This document shows, one piece after another, positions 1 to 9,772 of a stretch of 29,161 nucleotides of DNA (positions within the stretch are counted from its first letter, which is position 1; the number at the start of each line of letters is the position of its first letter). Both the position numbers and the translations under genes were made by a program. The notes under the pieces are model-generated. The model did not search any database, was not told the DNA's origin, and saw only the letters and a list, made by a program, of their open reading frames with translations. Source of the DNA: Symbiodinium natans. Lineage: Eukaryota; Sar; Dinophyceae; Suessiales; Symbiodiniaceae. The stretch lies in the NCBI GenBank assembly GCA_905221605.1, contig CAJNDS010002160.1:550001-579161 (forward strand), written 5' to 3'.

Positions 1-169
1 CATGACTGCTTTGGGGAATGGATGTGGTGACAACACGAACGTATTCATCCTGCGGGCGTGGATATTCTGGAGAATGGATGTGCTGGCAACAGGAACGTAA
101 TCATCGTAGTATAATTTCAATGTATCATGATACTATTTGACAGGGCGTGCAAATGGGGCGCAAACTGAA

Positions 170-820
170 AAGCAGACAGTCAGACGGTCAAACAGTCAGA
201 CGGTCAGACAGTCAGACACTCAGACAGTCAGAGAGTCAGCCATGTTCTTTTGGAGGAGACTTGGGTGCTCATGGGTCTCGTACCCAAGTACAGTAGAAAA
301 GTGATTTCCGCTGAAGTTCGTTAGTTATAAGCTTTTTGGATTATGTGTTTTAGTGTCTGCGTAGCCTAAAGTGTCTGAGTGTCTGAGTGGCTGAACGTCT
401 GCAGGTCCTATATCTCTCACTGTCTCACGTCCGAGGGTCCGAATGTCTGAGTGTCTGAGTGTCTGAGTGTCTGAGTGTCTGAGTGTATGCTGCACGGGAA
501 CGACCCCTGTCAGAATCGTTAAGACCAGCTCGCGTCTGAATGTCTGAATTAGCGGACCAAGAAGGCAGACAGTCAGACACTCAGACAGTCAAACTCTTCA
601 GGACCAACTCACGTCCGAGGGTCCGAATGTCTGAGTGTCTGAGCGTCCGACTGTCTGAGTGTCTGAGTGTCTGAGTGTCTGAGTGTCTGAGTGTCTGAGT
701 GTCTGAGTGTCTGAGTGTCTGAGTGTCTGAGTGTCTGAGTGTCTGAGTGTCTGAGTGTCTGAGTGTCTGCTGCGCGAAATCGAACCCCCATTGCGCCCTC
801 AATCTACTATTTCACTCAAA
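170..820. repeat. GTCTGAGT octamer minisatellite, both orientations
   Basis: Near-perfect GTCTGAGT units run at about 440-486 and 625-768. The reverse-complement form (GACAGTCAGACACTCA) appears at 170-237 and 566-592, so inverted blocks face one another. Open frames at 581-802 on the minus strand are heptapeptide-like translations of the repeat and are not genes. Positions 1-169 hold a degenerate ~50-bp duplication (GGGGAATGGATGTG near 14 and GGAGAATGGATGTG near 70). Confidence 0.9.
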
Positions 821-1013
821 AGCAAGTACTGAGGGCAGTGGCGGCCGGAGCACCTGAAGTGGCACAAACATTTTGACCAAAAACCCGAGCGAAAACCCAA
901 AAACACCAAAGAAAAATAAAAACAAACCCTCAAACACAACCCTTAAAACACGCAAAGGCGTCGAGCGAAACCACTGTTTGAGAAGAATTCAGCGGGTCAC
1001 TTGTGGAAACGTC
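821..1013. other. Unique stretch, A-rich, no supported gene
   Basis: An A/C-rich region with runs of AAAACCC-like words and no array. A short minus-strand open stretch (DPLNSSQTVVSLDAF, about 955-1005) could be an exon, but nothing beyond frame openness supports it. Confidence 0.4.
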
Positions 1014-1395
1014 TAGGTTTAGGGTTTAGGGTCTAGGGTTGAGGAGTTAGGGTTAGAGGTTTAGGGTTTAGGGTTGACAAGCGCGCCTGCGCATCAGCAG
1101 GAGACGCGGCCTGGCGTTCCTGGGCTGCACATTGACATCGGGTTGAGGCTTCAGGGTTCAGGGTTCAAGGTTTAGGGTTTAGGGTTTAGGGTGCAGGGTT
1201 CCGGGTTCAGGGTTCAGGGTTTAGGGGTTCGGGTTCTGAAACCGTAGGAAAGCCCTAAACTTCTCCGCGATTAGCCAGGCCACCACCCGCAGCGCTGCAA
1301 GCCTTGCCTGGCGACGTGCCCAGCTTTTTTGCAAGGCTTTGGGGGGCGTAAGGAGGCTAGCCCTAAACTAAACCCTAAACCCTAAACCCTAAACC

Positions 1396-1434
<39 letters not shown>

Positions 1435-1764
1435 ACCCTAAACCCTCAACCCTCAACCCTCAACCCTAAACCCTAAACCCTAAACCCTAAACCCTAAACC
1501 CTAAACCCTAAACCCTAAACCCTAAACCCTAAACCCTAAACCCTAAACCAAACCTTTCAGGGAGTCCATGTAGGTTTAGGGCTGTGATCCCAGAATAGGA
1601 AGGGCGCGTATAGGTCTTCCCAGACCCATAGGGTTTCGGGTTTATGGAGTAGGGTTTGCTGATTGGGGCTACCCTAAACCCTAAACCCTAAACCCTAAAC
1701 CCTAAACCCTAAACCCTAAACCCTAAACCCCAAACCCTAAACCCTAAACCCTAAACCCTAAACC
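1014..1764. repeat. Telomere-like arrays, opposite orientations
   Basis: TTTAGGG/TTCAGGG units at 1014-1075 and 1143-1225 are followed by CCCTAAA at 1363-1549 and 1672-1763. Within 1385-1460 about ten consecutive CCCTCAA variants are homogenised. Islands at 1232-1360 and 1550-1670 are unique. The first reads KALQKSWARRQARLAALRVV on the minus strand and could be a small exon. Confidence 0.9.
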
Positions 1765-1880
1765 GGCGCAGAGGGTAGGCCATTCTGGAAGACTGCTCCC
1801 TTACAGGGTCTTGCTTCGTGCTCGCCCACGTGCCTACCCCCAAGACACGCATGTCTACTGCTTCATTTTTGAACCCCTCA
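1765..1880. other. Exon-like island, strand unresolved
   Basis: On the minus strand, after TTTTCCAG, it reads FKNEAVDMRVLGVGTWAST and ends at G|GTTTAGGG. On the plus strand, after CTCCCTTACAG, it reads RAYPQDTHVYCFIFEPLTG. Both have good splice-like ends and neither has recognisable homology. At most one is real. Confidence 0.25.
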
Positions 1881-2132
1881 CTGGAAAATATAAGGGGGTA
1901 TACTTAATCCCTGTTCCCCTAGGAAGAAAAAAGTATCCTTTTTGTTCATATATAAGAAAGCCCATGACCCAAAAAGTAAAAAAGGATCCCTAACACTGAT
2001 CGAGTATAAGTTAAGGTACCTAACTCCCTCATTCCCTACTAAGGAGCGGCAGGCGGCTTTTAGAGGTGTAGGGCTTCAATGGGTTAGAAGTTGCAAGTCT
2101 TCAGGGCCACTGGAGAGTTCAGGGTTTAGGGT
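1881..2132. other. Short AT-richer dispersed sequence, no gene
   Basis: Words such as AAGGGGGTATACTTAATCCC, AAGTATCC and AAGGATCCC resemble the short GGGG..CCCC-ended pieces seen near 7450-7530, 8940-9030, 12045-12130 and 28814-28903. This points to a family of small dispersed elements. Open frames across it on the plus strand are not convincing. Confidence 0.35.
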
Positions 2133-2452
2133 TTGCCGCAATATGGTGCAGATGCTGTGAAGGTTAGGATGCAGAAGAGGCTCGAAGTCTTCGTCAGGTG
2201 CGAAGAGCAGCTCTGGCCCGATTGTGGAGGGCCATCTGGGCACCTTTCTCCCACCCCACGCCGTCCAAGGCGGCAAAGCCACCCTAAGCCCAACCTGTTC
2301 CTTTTCGGGTTTAGGCCTAACCTCAAGGCAATTGCCTACTTTGAAAAGACTTCTTCCGTCACCGATGGTCGCCAGTCCGGTTCCCAACCACGGGGTCCAG
2401 TTGGTGCAGGGCAGTTGCAGGGGGTCCCGGAGGCTAAGGCGCCGCCCCCACC
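2133..2452 (-). CDS. Unidentified open region, possible exon
   Basis: The minus frame is open for about 105 codons between two telomere-like arrays. From about 2447, after CTTAG, it reads QLPCTNWTPWLGTGLATIGD and continues to GPELLFAPDEDFEPLLHPNL. An internal GAG|GTTAGG at about 2318-2323 could be a donor. A 125-codon plus-strand frame (2133-2510) overlaps it and is proline/arginine-rich. I slightly prefer the minus frame because of its more balanced composition. No family recognised. Confidence 0.28.
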
Positions 2453-2753
2453 AGCGCAGGGGGGACAGAGGTTTAGGGTTGAGGGTTTAGAGCCCAGACC
2501 TTGGGATTAGGGGTTTAAGGGGATTACTGTGCTTGCCATCTTTAACTCTTTAACACTCTTAGCAACTATGTGAGTAAGCACAGAAGTTTGGCCTAAAGCC
2601 CTGAACCCGGGGTTTCTGGGTCCACTTAGGTATCCTCCCATAAAAAGTCCACCTACGATGCTGAAACTACGTCACTACATAAAGAAACATATGTATGTAT
2701 GTAGATATATACATATATATATGTATTTATTTATTTATTTATTTACTTGTTTA
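2453..2753. other. Unique stretch with TATG/TATT microsatellite
   Basis: Nothing coding is supported. ATGTATGTATG, ATATATAC and TTTATTTATTTATT runs occupy 2688-2746. Confidence 0.6.
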
Positions 2754-2931
2754 CACCCTAAATCCTAAACCCTAAACTCCGAGAGCCTAAACCCTAAACC
2801 CTAAACTGCCCTAAACCCCAAACCCTAAACTGCCCTAAACCCCAAACCCTAACCCCCAAACCCCAAACCCTAAACCCCAAACCCGAAACCCTGAACCCCA
2901 AACCCTAAACCCCAAACCATAAACCCTAAAC
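2754..2931. repeat. CCCTAAA/CCCCAAA array
   Basis: Mixed heptamers CCCTAAA and CCCCAAA with TAAACTGC interruptions, in the reverse orientation relative to the next array at 3052. Confidence 0.9.
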
Positions 2932-3513
2932 CCCGAACTCCCCCCCAAGCAAGTGGGGATCTCCTGGCAGAGCTTGCGGAGCGCCATGTTGTCGCTACGA
3001 GCCTCCGGCGGAAGGGACCTGCGGCGGGGTGACATCCTAACAGCCCCGAAAGGTTTAGGGTTCTGGGCGTAGGGTTTAGGGTTTAGGGTTTAGGGTCTAG
3101 GGGTTAGGGTTTAGGGTTTAGGGGTTAGGGGCTTAGGGCTTAGGGCTTAGGGCTTAGGGCTTAGGGCTTAGGGCTTAGGGCTTAGGGCTTAGGGCTTAGG
3201 GCTTAGGGCTTAGGGCTTAGGGCTTAGGGCTTAACCCGATTCAAGCTCGCCTACAAATGGCCCCGCGGACAAACAAACAAACATCTCCGCTCGACGCGCT
3301 TCTTCGGCTTAGGGGCCAAACTAGATTAAGCTCGAAACCCCAAACCCCAAACCCCAAACCCCAAACCCCAAACCCCAAACCCCAAACCCCAAACCCCAAA
3401 CCCTAAACCCTAAACCCTAAACCCTGGGAGATGCTCGCCTGAGATGGTCAAGAAGCTCGACGGCCAGCGGCTTCTCCACGCTGACGACGGAAGCGACAAA
3501 ATCCTCTTGACAG
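2932..3513. other. Three exon-like islands between arrays, strand unresolved
   Basis: Islands at 2932-3018, 3251-3307 and 3439-3513 can be joined on the minus strand in phase 2 at both junctions: CQEDFVASVVSVEKPLAVEL.., then RRSASSGDVCLFVRGAIC, then SLPPEARSDNMALRKLCQEI. Two of the donors are the identical AG|GCGAGC. Equally natural plus-strand readings exist, for example MVKKLDGQRLLHADDGSDKI at 3433-3518 and SLRSAMLSLRASGGRDLRRG at 2973-3050. The islands may be real exons, but sequence alone does not fix the strand. Confidence 0.28.
3052..3232. repeat. TTTAGGG then homogenised CTTAGGG array
   Basis: A few TTTAGGG units switch at about 3128 to roughly fifteen consecutive CTTAGGG units with almost no interruption. 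The sharp switch shows local spreading of one variant. Confidence 0.92.
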
Positions 3514-3524
3514 CTCAGCTTTGA

Positions 3525-3758
3525 AGGTTTAGGGTTTAGGGTTTAGGGTTTAGGGTTTAGGGTTTAGGGTTTAGGGTTTAGGGTTTAGGGTTTAGGGTTT
3601 GGGATTGGGAGTTCAGGGTTTTGGGGCTTTGGGTGTTAGAGTTTGGTTGCGGTTCAGGGTTCAGGGTTCAGGGTTCAGGGTTCAGGGTTCAGGGTTCAGG
3701 TTTCAGGGTTCAGGGTTCAGGGTTCAGGGTTTAGGGTTTAAGGTTTAGGGTTTAGGTG
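3525..3758. repeat. TTTAGGG array followed by TTCAGGG block
   Basis: Around eleven TTTAGGG units, a divergent junction, then about ten TTCAGGG units (3652-3727) and a return to TTTAGGG. A CCCCAAA/CCCTAAA array of opposite sense lies at 3336-3425. Confidence 0.92.
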
Positions 3759-4013
3759 GACTGTCTCGTCCCGCAACGAGACACGTCCCAAGGTTTCGCA
3801 CTTAGGGTTTACGCCATTTTGACTTTCTTGCTTCACTGCTTCCTTGTTGGGTTAAATTTGAAATTATCATTTGTTAGTCCTGAATTGGGAATTCATTATG
3901 ACAAACCCCTAAACCCTAAACCCGTTCAGGTGTAGAGGCCCTGAAACGGAAGCTCACCGATGATGCCCCAAGAAAGGCCTTGCTTGATCACAACTACCCC
4001 TACACTACACTCT
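3759..4013. other. Unique island, no secure gene
   Basis: It contains an AT-rich segment (3830-3905) and a GC-richer piece (3925-4012) that reads VEALKRKLTDDAPRKALLDH on the plus strand after TTCAG. No partner exons or homology can be shown. Confidence 0.3.
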
Positions 4014-4322
4014 GAACCCTAAACCCTAGACCCTAAACCCTAAACCCTAAAGCCTAACCCTAAACCCTAAACCCTAGACCCTAGATCCCAAACCCTAAAG
4101 CCTAAACCCTCAGCCCTAAACCCCCTAAACCCCCCTAAACCCCCTAAACCCCCTAAAAACCCCCTAAACCCCCTAAACCCCCTAAACCCCCTAAACCCCC
4201 TAAACCCCCTAAACCCCCTAAACCCCCTAAACCCCCTAAACCCCCTAAACCCCCTAAACCCTCTAAACCCTAAACCCTAAACCCTAAACCCTAATCTCTA
4301 ATCCCTAATCCCTAAACCCTAA
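4014..4322. repeat. CCCTAAA array with a nonamer block
   Basis: CCCTAAA units flank a run of about sixteen 9-bp units CTAAACCCC (4116-4262). An expanded cytosine count has been fixed and amplified as a unit. Confidence 0.92.
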
Positions 4323-6110
4323 CCCAAAATCCACATGTTTGAGCCCGATCCACCCACTACTAAAAGCAGCTGTCTGGGGAGGTTAGGGTACAGAGTTTAG
4401 GTCTTAGGGTTTAGGTGCGACATTAGGGTTTAGGGTTTGGTGCGTTTGAGGGCCTTTGGGTTTGTAGACATTGAAAGACTTTGAACCCTAAGCCCGAAAC
4501 ATAAGATATGGGACATGGGATCCCCTTCTTGCCCCTCTCCCTAAATCCTACAAGAGACCAAATCATACTTCTTTATACGCTCTAATTGCAGGACCTTGAT
4601 AGGATTCTTAGGTAAACTACGAAACAGTAGGTTAGGAGTTCTTCAGCAAAACTTGCAAGCCCTAAACCCTAAACCGTAAACCCCAAACCCTAAACCCTAA
4701 ACCCTAAACCCTAAACCCTAAACCCTAAACCCTAAACCCTAAACCCTAAACCCTAAACCCTAAACCCTAAACCTAAACCCTAAACCCTCACCCAAAATCC
4801 ACATGTTTGAGCCCGATCCACGCGCTACTAAAAGCAGCTGTCTGGGGAGGTTGGGCTACAGAGTTTAGGGCTTAGGGTTTAGGGTTTAGGGTTTGGGACA
4901 TTTTCGGGCTTTGGGCTTTGTAGAAACTGAAAGGCTCTGAATCCTAAGCCCGAAACATAAGCCATCGGATCCCCTTCTTGCCCCTCTCCCTAAATCCTAC
5001 CTCAAGAGGCCGAATCATACTTCTTTGTACGCTCTAATTGCAGAACCTTGATAGGATTCTTAGGTAAACTACGAAACAGTAGGTTAGGTGTTCTTCAGCA
5101 AAACTTGAAAGTCCTACTAAACCTAAACCCTAAACCCTGAACCCTGAACCCTAAACCCTAAAACCTAAACCCTAAACCCTAAACCCTAAACCCTAAACCC
5201 TAACCCAAAATCCACATGTTTGAGCCCGATCCACGCGCTACTAAAAGCAGCTGTCTGATGAGGTTGGGCTACAGAGTTTAGGGCTTAGGGTTTACGGCTT
5301 AGGGTTTGGGACATTTTCGGGCTTTGGGCTTTGTAGAAACTGAAAGGCTCTGAACCCTAAGCCCGAAACATAAGCCATCGGATCCCCTTCTTGCCCCTCT
5401 CCCTAAATCCTACCTCAAGAGGCCGAATCATACTTCTTTGTACGCTCTAATTGCAGAACCTTGATAGGATTCTTAGGTAAACTACGAAACAGTAGGTTAG
5501 GTGTTCTTCAGCAAAACTTGAAAGTCCTACTAAACCTAAACCCTAAACCCTGAACCCTGAACCCTAAACCCTAAAACCTAAACCCTAAACCCTAAACCCT
5601 AAACCCTAAACCCTAACCCAAAATCCACATGTTTGAGCCCGATCCACGCGCTACTAAAAGCAGCTGTCTGAGGAGGTTGGGCTACAGAGTTTAGGGCTTA
5701 GGGTTTAGGGTTTAGGGTTTGGGACATTTTCGGGCTTTGGGCTTTGTAGAAACTGAAAGGCTCTGAACCCTAAGCCCGAAACAGAAGCCATCGGATCCCC
5801 TTCTTGCCCCTCTCCCTAAATCCTACCTCAAGAGGCCGAATCATACTTCTTTGTACGCTCTAATTGCAGAACCTTGATAGGATTCTTAGGTAAACTACGA
5901 AACAGTAGGTTAGGTGTTCTTCAGCAAAACTTGAAAGTCCTACTAAACCTAAACCCTAAACCCTGAACCCTGAACCCTAAACCCTAAAACCTAAACCCTA
6001 AACCCTAAACCCTAAACCCTAAACCCTCACCCAAAATCCGCATGGTTGAGCCCGATCTACCAGCTACTAAAAGCAGCTGTCTGGGGAGGTTGGGCTACAG
6101 AGTTTGGGGC
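4323..6110. repeat. 413-bp tandem repeat, about 4.2 copies
   Basis: Units begin CCCAAAATCCACATGTTTGA at 4323, 4791, 5204, 5617 and (partial, CCGCATGGTTGA) 6030. Spacings are 468, 413, 413 and 413 bp. The last three full units are almost identical over their whole length, including their CCCTAAA and TTTAGGG stretches. The first is diverged and its internal array is longer. Each unit has a constant non-telomeric part (TCCTACCTCAAGAGGCCGAA, CTCTAATTGCAG, ACGAAACAGTAGGTTAGG) and no long open frame. Confidence 0.95.
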
Positions 6111-6800
6111 TTAGGGTTTGGGGTTTCGGGTTCGGGGCCTTCGCCGTACTGCCAGGGAAGCGGACATGCCAGCGAGCACCATCCCGGTAGGAAGACCTGT
6201 GCTTCCAGAGGTTTAGGGTTTAGGGTTTAGGGCTTAGGGCTTAGGGTTTAGGGTTTAGGGTTTGGGGTTTGGGGTTTGGGGTTTGGGGCTTGGGGCTTGG
6301 AGTTTAGAGTTTCTTATTAGGGTCCCCGACCTGAACCCCCTCCACACCCGAAAGCACCTGAAAGCCGACAACTCGCAAAGCGTCAAGCCACCAAAACCCT
6401 AAACCCTAAACCCCAAACCCTAAACCCCAAACCCCAAACTTGCATTTTAGGATTTAGGGTTTAGGGTCCAGGGATTAGGCCCCCGTCCCCCCCCCCCCCC
6501 CGAATTTGCACATGTGGGGGGGGCACGCACAAACACCGATAACCCAAGACATTCAGATCAGGGCATGCACAGCCAAAGCAAACCCTAAACCCTAAACTCT
6601 GATGCTCTGAAGAGTAGCCGACAGGCCACAGGATATAAAAGGACGGTTACAGGTGGGCAGTTGCTGTATATGTAAGCCTCTTGCAGGTAGCATACAGGTT
6701 TAGGTAAGCCTCTTTCTGAGACGCTTACAAAGGAAAGCGTCCACCGGCACACCCTAGACCCTAAATCCTGAACCCTGAACCCTAAGCCGTAAACCCTACA
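6111..6800. other. Arrays and unique spacer, no supported gene
   Basis: TTTAGGG/TTTGGGG repeats at 6208-6310, CCCTAAA/CCCCAAA at 6391-6438, a C15 run at about 6485-6500 followed by a G8 run, and unique sequence. Small open frames here are read through repeats. Confidence 0.6.
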
Positions 6801-6906
6801 TGAAGTAGGGTATATTTTTCTTCTACCCCCAAAAGGACACCCAATATATATATATATATACAACAGCATTAAAAGGGGAACCATATATACACTCACCAAG
6901 AACAGT
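6801..6906. mobile_element. Dispersed ~100-bp repeat, copy 1
   Basis: It shares GAAGTAGGG, CCCCAAAAGGACACCCAA, a (TA)n run, GGAACC and TATATACACTC.CCAA, in the same order, with 13605-13715. In the second copy the (TA)n lies on the other side of the shared end, so the microsatellite has moved or arisen twice. No coding capacity; MITE- or SINE-like remnant. Confidence 0.6.
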
Positions 6907-6939
6907 AATACAAACCCTGCTTCGCATGAAGAGAAGCAG

Positions 6940-7129
6940 GGGTTTAGGGTTTAGGGTTTAGGGTTTAGGGTTTAGGGTTTAGGGTTTAGGGTTTAGGGTT
7001 TAGGGTTTAGGGTTTAGGGTTTAGGGTTTAGGTTAGGGTTTAGGGTTTAGGGTTTAGGGTTTAGGGTTTAGGGTTTAGGGTTTAGGGTTTAGGGTTTAGG
7101 GTTTAGGGTTTAGGGTTTAGGGTTTAGGG
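6940..7129. repeat. Long TTTAGGG array
   Basis: About 27 units, nearly pure, with a single TTAGGG deletion unit near 7031. It continues after a 65-bp island as a shorter array at 7200-7252. Confidence 0.95.
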
Positions 7130-7302
7130 CTTGCGTCCCGACAGCTGCCTTTCATCTTTCTCTCGTGTGTGGGATGAGGGTGGGTGCTGTCGAGGTTTCG
7201 GGTTTGGGGTTTAGGGTTTAGGGTTTAGGGTGTAGGGTTTAGGGTTTAGGGCTGTCCTCCCACGACCTCCTATGTCTCTGAGAGACTGCATCTAGGTGTT
7301 AC

Positions 7303-7443
7303 TTGCTGTTGACTTATAAGGAAGCCCTCAATATCGAGAGAGGGTGAACGTAAAAGGCTGAGCGAAGCGAAGTTTCCGCGCGCACCGAGTTTGCTTCTCT
7401 TGCGCAAGTCATTTCTTTCGCATCGCTCCTCAACAAGCCGCTC
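7303..7443 (-). CDS. Charged exon-like open frame (47 codons)
   Basis: Between the acceptor TTGCTCCAG|G and the donor CAA|GTAACACC, both phase 0, it reads ERLVEERCERNDLRKRSKLG, then ARGNFASLSLLRSPSLDIEG, FLISQQQ. The first half is highly charged and could form a coiled coil. The opposite strand is also open (RKPSISREGERKRLSEAKFP), so this remains tentative. No family recognised. Confidence 0.3.
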
Positions 7444-7636
7444 CTGGAGCAATTAAAAGGGGTCTAAGGAGGGACACTAGAAGGGACCCTTAATCTGATT
7501 CCCCTAAAAAACCGTTAGCTACCTTACATAGTCCCTCCAGTGCTCCTTGATAGTTGCACAAACAAGGGTGCTAGAATATGTGGCTCTCGTTGGCGTTTGA
7601 CTTCTTGTTCGTGAGCTCACTAACTTCATCTTGCAG
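7444..7636. other. Short dispersed-element-like spacer
   Basis: Contains AAAAGGGGTCTAAGGAGGGA and AGGGACCCTTAATCTGATTC, similar in style to other GGG..CCC pieces in the window. No gene supported. Confidence 0.35.
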
Positions 7637-8163
7637 TCGTGCATATTTCCATTCCTTGCAACTGAATGCCATATTCGCGAACGGACGAACAGGAAATCCA
7701 CCATGCACAGGTGACAGCATTAAGGACCCATGAACCCATTAACTCATATCAAGTCAATGAACCGAGGCCCTAACCCCAAGCCCCAAGCCCCAAGCCCTAC
7801 ACCCTAAACTCCTAACTCTAAACCCTAAACCCTAAACCCTAAACCCTCTACCCTAAACCCTAAACCCCAAACCCTTCATGAACAACTGTCAGGTTGGATT
7901 CCTGAGCTCATAGGGCCCATGGGGATAAAAACCTCAGCTCACGAATACGCACCCCTCTGTAACTTCAGGTGTATTCACGACATTCCTCCACCTGGACCCA
8001 AGAGTAACCTAGGAATGAAAATGTCGCCCTTTGTTGGTCGAAAGGGGCGCATAATCTAGCCCTAACCTTAAAACTCAAAATCCTAACAGTAGGGAAGAAG
8101 GAACTAAGGGTTTTCTCGGAGCAGGTTTATTGCCGACCGAAAGCAAAAGCCCGAATGCCGGAT
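7637..8163 (+). CDS. Candidate three-exon gene fragment, unidentified
   Basis: Three plus-strand islands join in frame. 7637-7710 (acceptor TCTTGCAG, donor ACAG|GTGACA) reads AYFHSLQLNAIFANGRTGNP. 7893-7968 (acceptor CTGTCAG, donor TTCAG|GTGTAT) reads WIPELIGPMGIKTSAHEYAP. From 8090 (acceptor CTAACAG) it reads REEGTKGFLGAGLLPTESKS, ending at 8124 or 8163. Phases 1 and 2 agree at the junctions and the splice sites are good. The minus strand also has open readings (EWKYARLQDEVSELTNKKSN at 7595-7654; QLKSDAYSHPAFGLLLS at 8138-8188). No homology recognised; no start or stop established. Confidence 0.33.
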
Positions 8164-8189
8164 GTGAATAAGCATCGCTCTTGAGCTGC

Positions 8190-8287
8190 TTAAGATTTAG
8201 AGTTTAGGGTTTAGGGCTTAGGGTTTCGGGCTTAGGGCTTAGGGCTTAGGGTTTAGGGCTTAGGGTTTAGGGTTCAGGGTTCAGGGT

Positions 8288-8340
<53 letters not shown>

Positions 8341-8632
8341 GGTTTAGGGTTTAGGGTTTAGGGTTTAGGGTTTAGGGTTTAGGGTTTAGGGTTTAGGGTT
8401 TAGGGTTTAGGGTTTAGGGTTTAGGGTTTAGGGTTTAGGGTTTAGGGTTTAGGGTTTAGGGTTTAGGGTTTATGGTTTATGTTTTAGGGTTTAGGGTTTA
8501 GGGTTTAGGGTTTAGGGTTTAGGGTTTAGGGTTTAGGGTTTAGGGTTTAGGGTTTAGGGTTTAGGGTTTAGGGTTTAGGGTTTAGGGTTTAGGGTTTAGG
8601 GTTTAGGGTTTAGGGTTTAGGGTTTCAGTTGC
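8190..8632. repeat. Longest TTTAGGG array in the window
   Basis: About 60 heptamers: mixed CTTAGGG/TTTAGGG at the left, eight consecutive TTGAGGG (8286-8343), then nearly pure TTTAGGG. It ends GTTTCAG|TTGCAAC, itself a good acceptor-like sequence. Confidence 0.95.
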
Positions 8633-8940
8633 AACAAGAAGTTATCTGCCATTCTAGCACCTCCCCTGCTTTGTCTCTTGTACTAGCGTGTGAAATATTC
8701 AACAGACAGCTTGGGCATACCCTGAAAAGAAATTAGGGGTACACCATGTCTTGTCGTTTAGGGTTTAGGGTCAGGGTTTAGGGATTGGGGGTTGGGGTTT
8801 GGGGTTTGGAGTTTAGGGTTTAGGGTTTAGGGTTTAGGGCCAGGGTTTAGGGTTTAGGGTTTAGGGTTTAGGCTCATTGGGGAACCCTGATGGTAAAACT
8901 ATTCCTTCCATTCTCCTCTTGCAGGTTAAGGGTATGTAGG
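8633..8940. other. Exon-like islands around a short array
   Basis: 8636-8740 is open on the plus strand after TTTCAG (LQQEVICHSSTSPALSLVLA..) and on the minus strand after TCTTTTCAG (CPSCLLNISHASTRDKAGE). TTTAGGG units run at 8757-8872. 8874-8926 reads SLGNPDGKTIPSILLLQ before CAG|GTTAAGG on the plus strand. Strand cannot be settled. Confidence 0.28.
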
Positions 8941-9035
8941 GGTTTACGAAAATAGCCAAAAAAGGGGGAACCTAGAAAAGACCCCAAATAGCAGGATCCC
9001 CTTAAAGTCAAGACCCCCAATAAGGTACCCCTAAA
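8940..9035. mobile_element. Short element related to 28814-28903
   Basis: Begins GGGGTTTACGAAAATAG, differing at one position from the left end of the hairpin element at 28814, and ends near AAGGTACCCCT, as that element's right arm begins. The interior is unrelated. Probably a degraded miniature inverted-repeat element. Confidence 0.4.
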
Positions 9036-9354
9036 CCCTAAATCCTAAACTCCTCATATCGTAAACCCCCATGTTGAATTATTATGAATTATTCTAAGCT
9101 TGGCTCTCAATAGGAAGGCATCCCAGGCCAAATATGCCAGGGGACAGCGTGCCTTCCATAGCTATCGCAGGCGGAGCTTCACTAAACTTCGCGTTGCTGG
9201 TCCTAAACCCTAAACCCTATACCCTAAACCCTAAACCCTGAACCCTAAACCCGAAACCCCCAGCCCCAACCCCAGGACGCACTATCATAGACAAGGTGGG
9301 TAGGTCATACCTCTGAGGGTGGTGCAAGCGCCGCTGGCTGCTGCTTAGTGCGGC
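9036..9354. other. Unique islands, no secure gene
   Basis: 9115-9205 is open on both strands (plus AKYARGQRAFHSYRRRSFTK; minus FSEAPPAIAMEGTLSPGIFG). CCCTAAA repeats lie at 9203-9250. 9265-9354 is open on the minus strand (QRRLHHPQRYDLPTLSMIV). No homology. Confidence 0.25.
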
Positions 9355-9503
9355 GTTAGGGTTCAGGGTTCAGGGTTAAGGGTTAAGGGTTTAGGGTTAA
9401 GGGTTAAGGGTCAAGGGTTAAGGGTTAAGGGTTAAGGGTTTAGGGTTTAGGGTTTAGGGTTTAGGGTTTAGGGTTTAGGGTTTAGGGTTTAGGGTTTAGG
9501 GTG
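9355..9503. repeat. TTAAGGG block passing into TTTAGGG array
   Basis: TTCAGGG and TTAAGGG variants (about eight at 9370-9440) are followed by about nine TTTAGGG units. Confidence 0.92.
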
Positions 9504-9618
9504 AAGGGTTAAAGGCAAAGGGCCGGGTTTCGACATTCTGATTAAACATGAGCTGCGAGCCAGACGTTGCGGCGGTCAAAGTGCAAGAAACCACCAACGA
9601 GGATGAGCCATGAACAAA

Positions 9619-9621
9619 ACA

Positions 9622-9656
<35 letters not shown>

Positions 9657-9772
9657 GCGCAGGCACGCAGGCACGCAGGCACGCAGGCACGCAGGCATGC
9701 AGGCATGCAGGCACGCAGGCACGCAGGCACGCAGGCATGCAGGCACGCAGGCAGGCAGGCAGAGACAGAGAC
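9619..9772. repeat. ACGC microsatellite evolving into GCACGCAG minisatellite
   Basis: (ACGC)n at 9619-9658 turns into GGCACGCA/GGCATGCA octamers up to 9750 and (AGGC)n at the end. Cysteine/alanine-rich open frames on both strands are repeat translations. Just upstream, 9549-9614 could encode MSCEPDVAAVKVQETTNEDE on the plus strand, unsupported. Confidence 0.93.

Noticed and set aside
581-802. Minus-strand open frames rich in TLRHSDTQ
   Set aside because: They are direct translations of the GTCTGAGT octamer repeat and vanish outside it.
1569-1655. A GSGKTYT word on the minus strand suggesting a kinesin-type P-loop
   Set aside because: The required flanking kinesin motifs are absent, a second frame is also open, and the upstream part is degenerate telomere repeat.
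3812-3830. GCCATTTTGACTTTCTTG resembling a dinoflagellate spliced-leader relic
   Set aside because: Only the first half matches and the conserved GGCTCAAG end is missing. It is not adequate evidence of a leader.
4323-6110. CRISPR-like direct repeats
   Set aside because: Units are 413 bp and continuous, without short repeats separated by unique spacers; the genome is eukaryotic.
7660-7700. FANGRTGNP resembling the Fic motif HPFxxGNGR
   Set aside because: The histidine and the GNGR spacing are not present, so the match is too poor.
6940-8632. A true chromosome end or fused telomere
   Set aside because: Arrays of both orientations are scattered over the whole window with unique sequence on both sides; no terminal array is seen.
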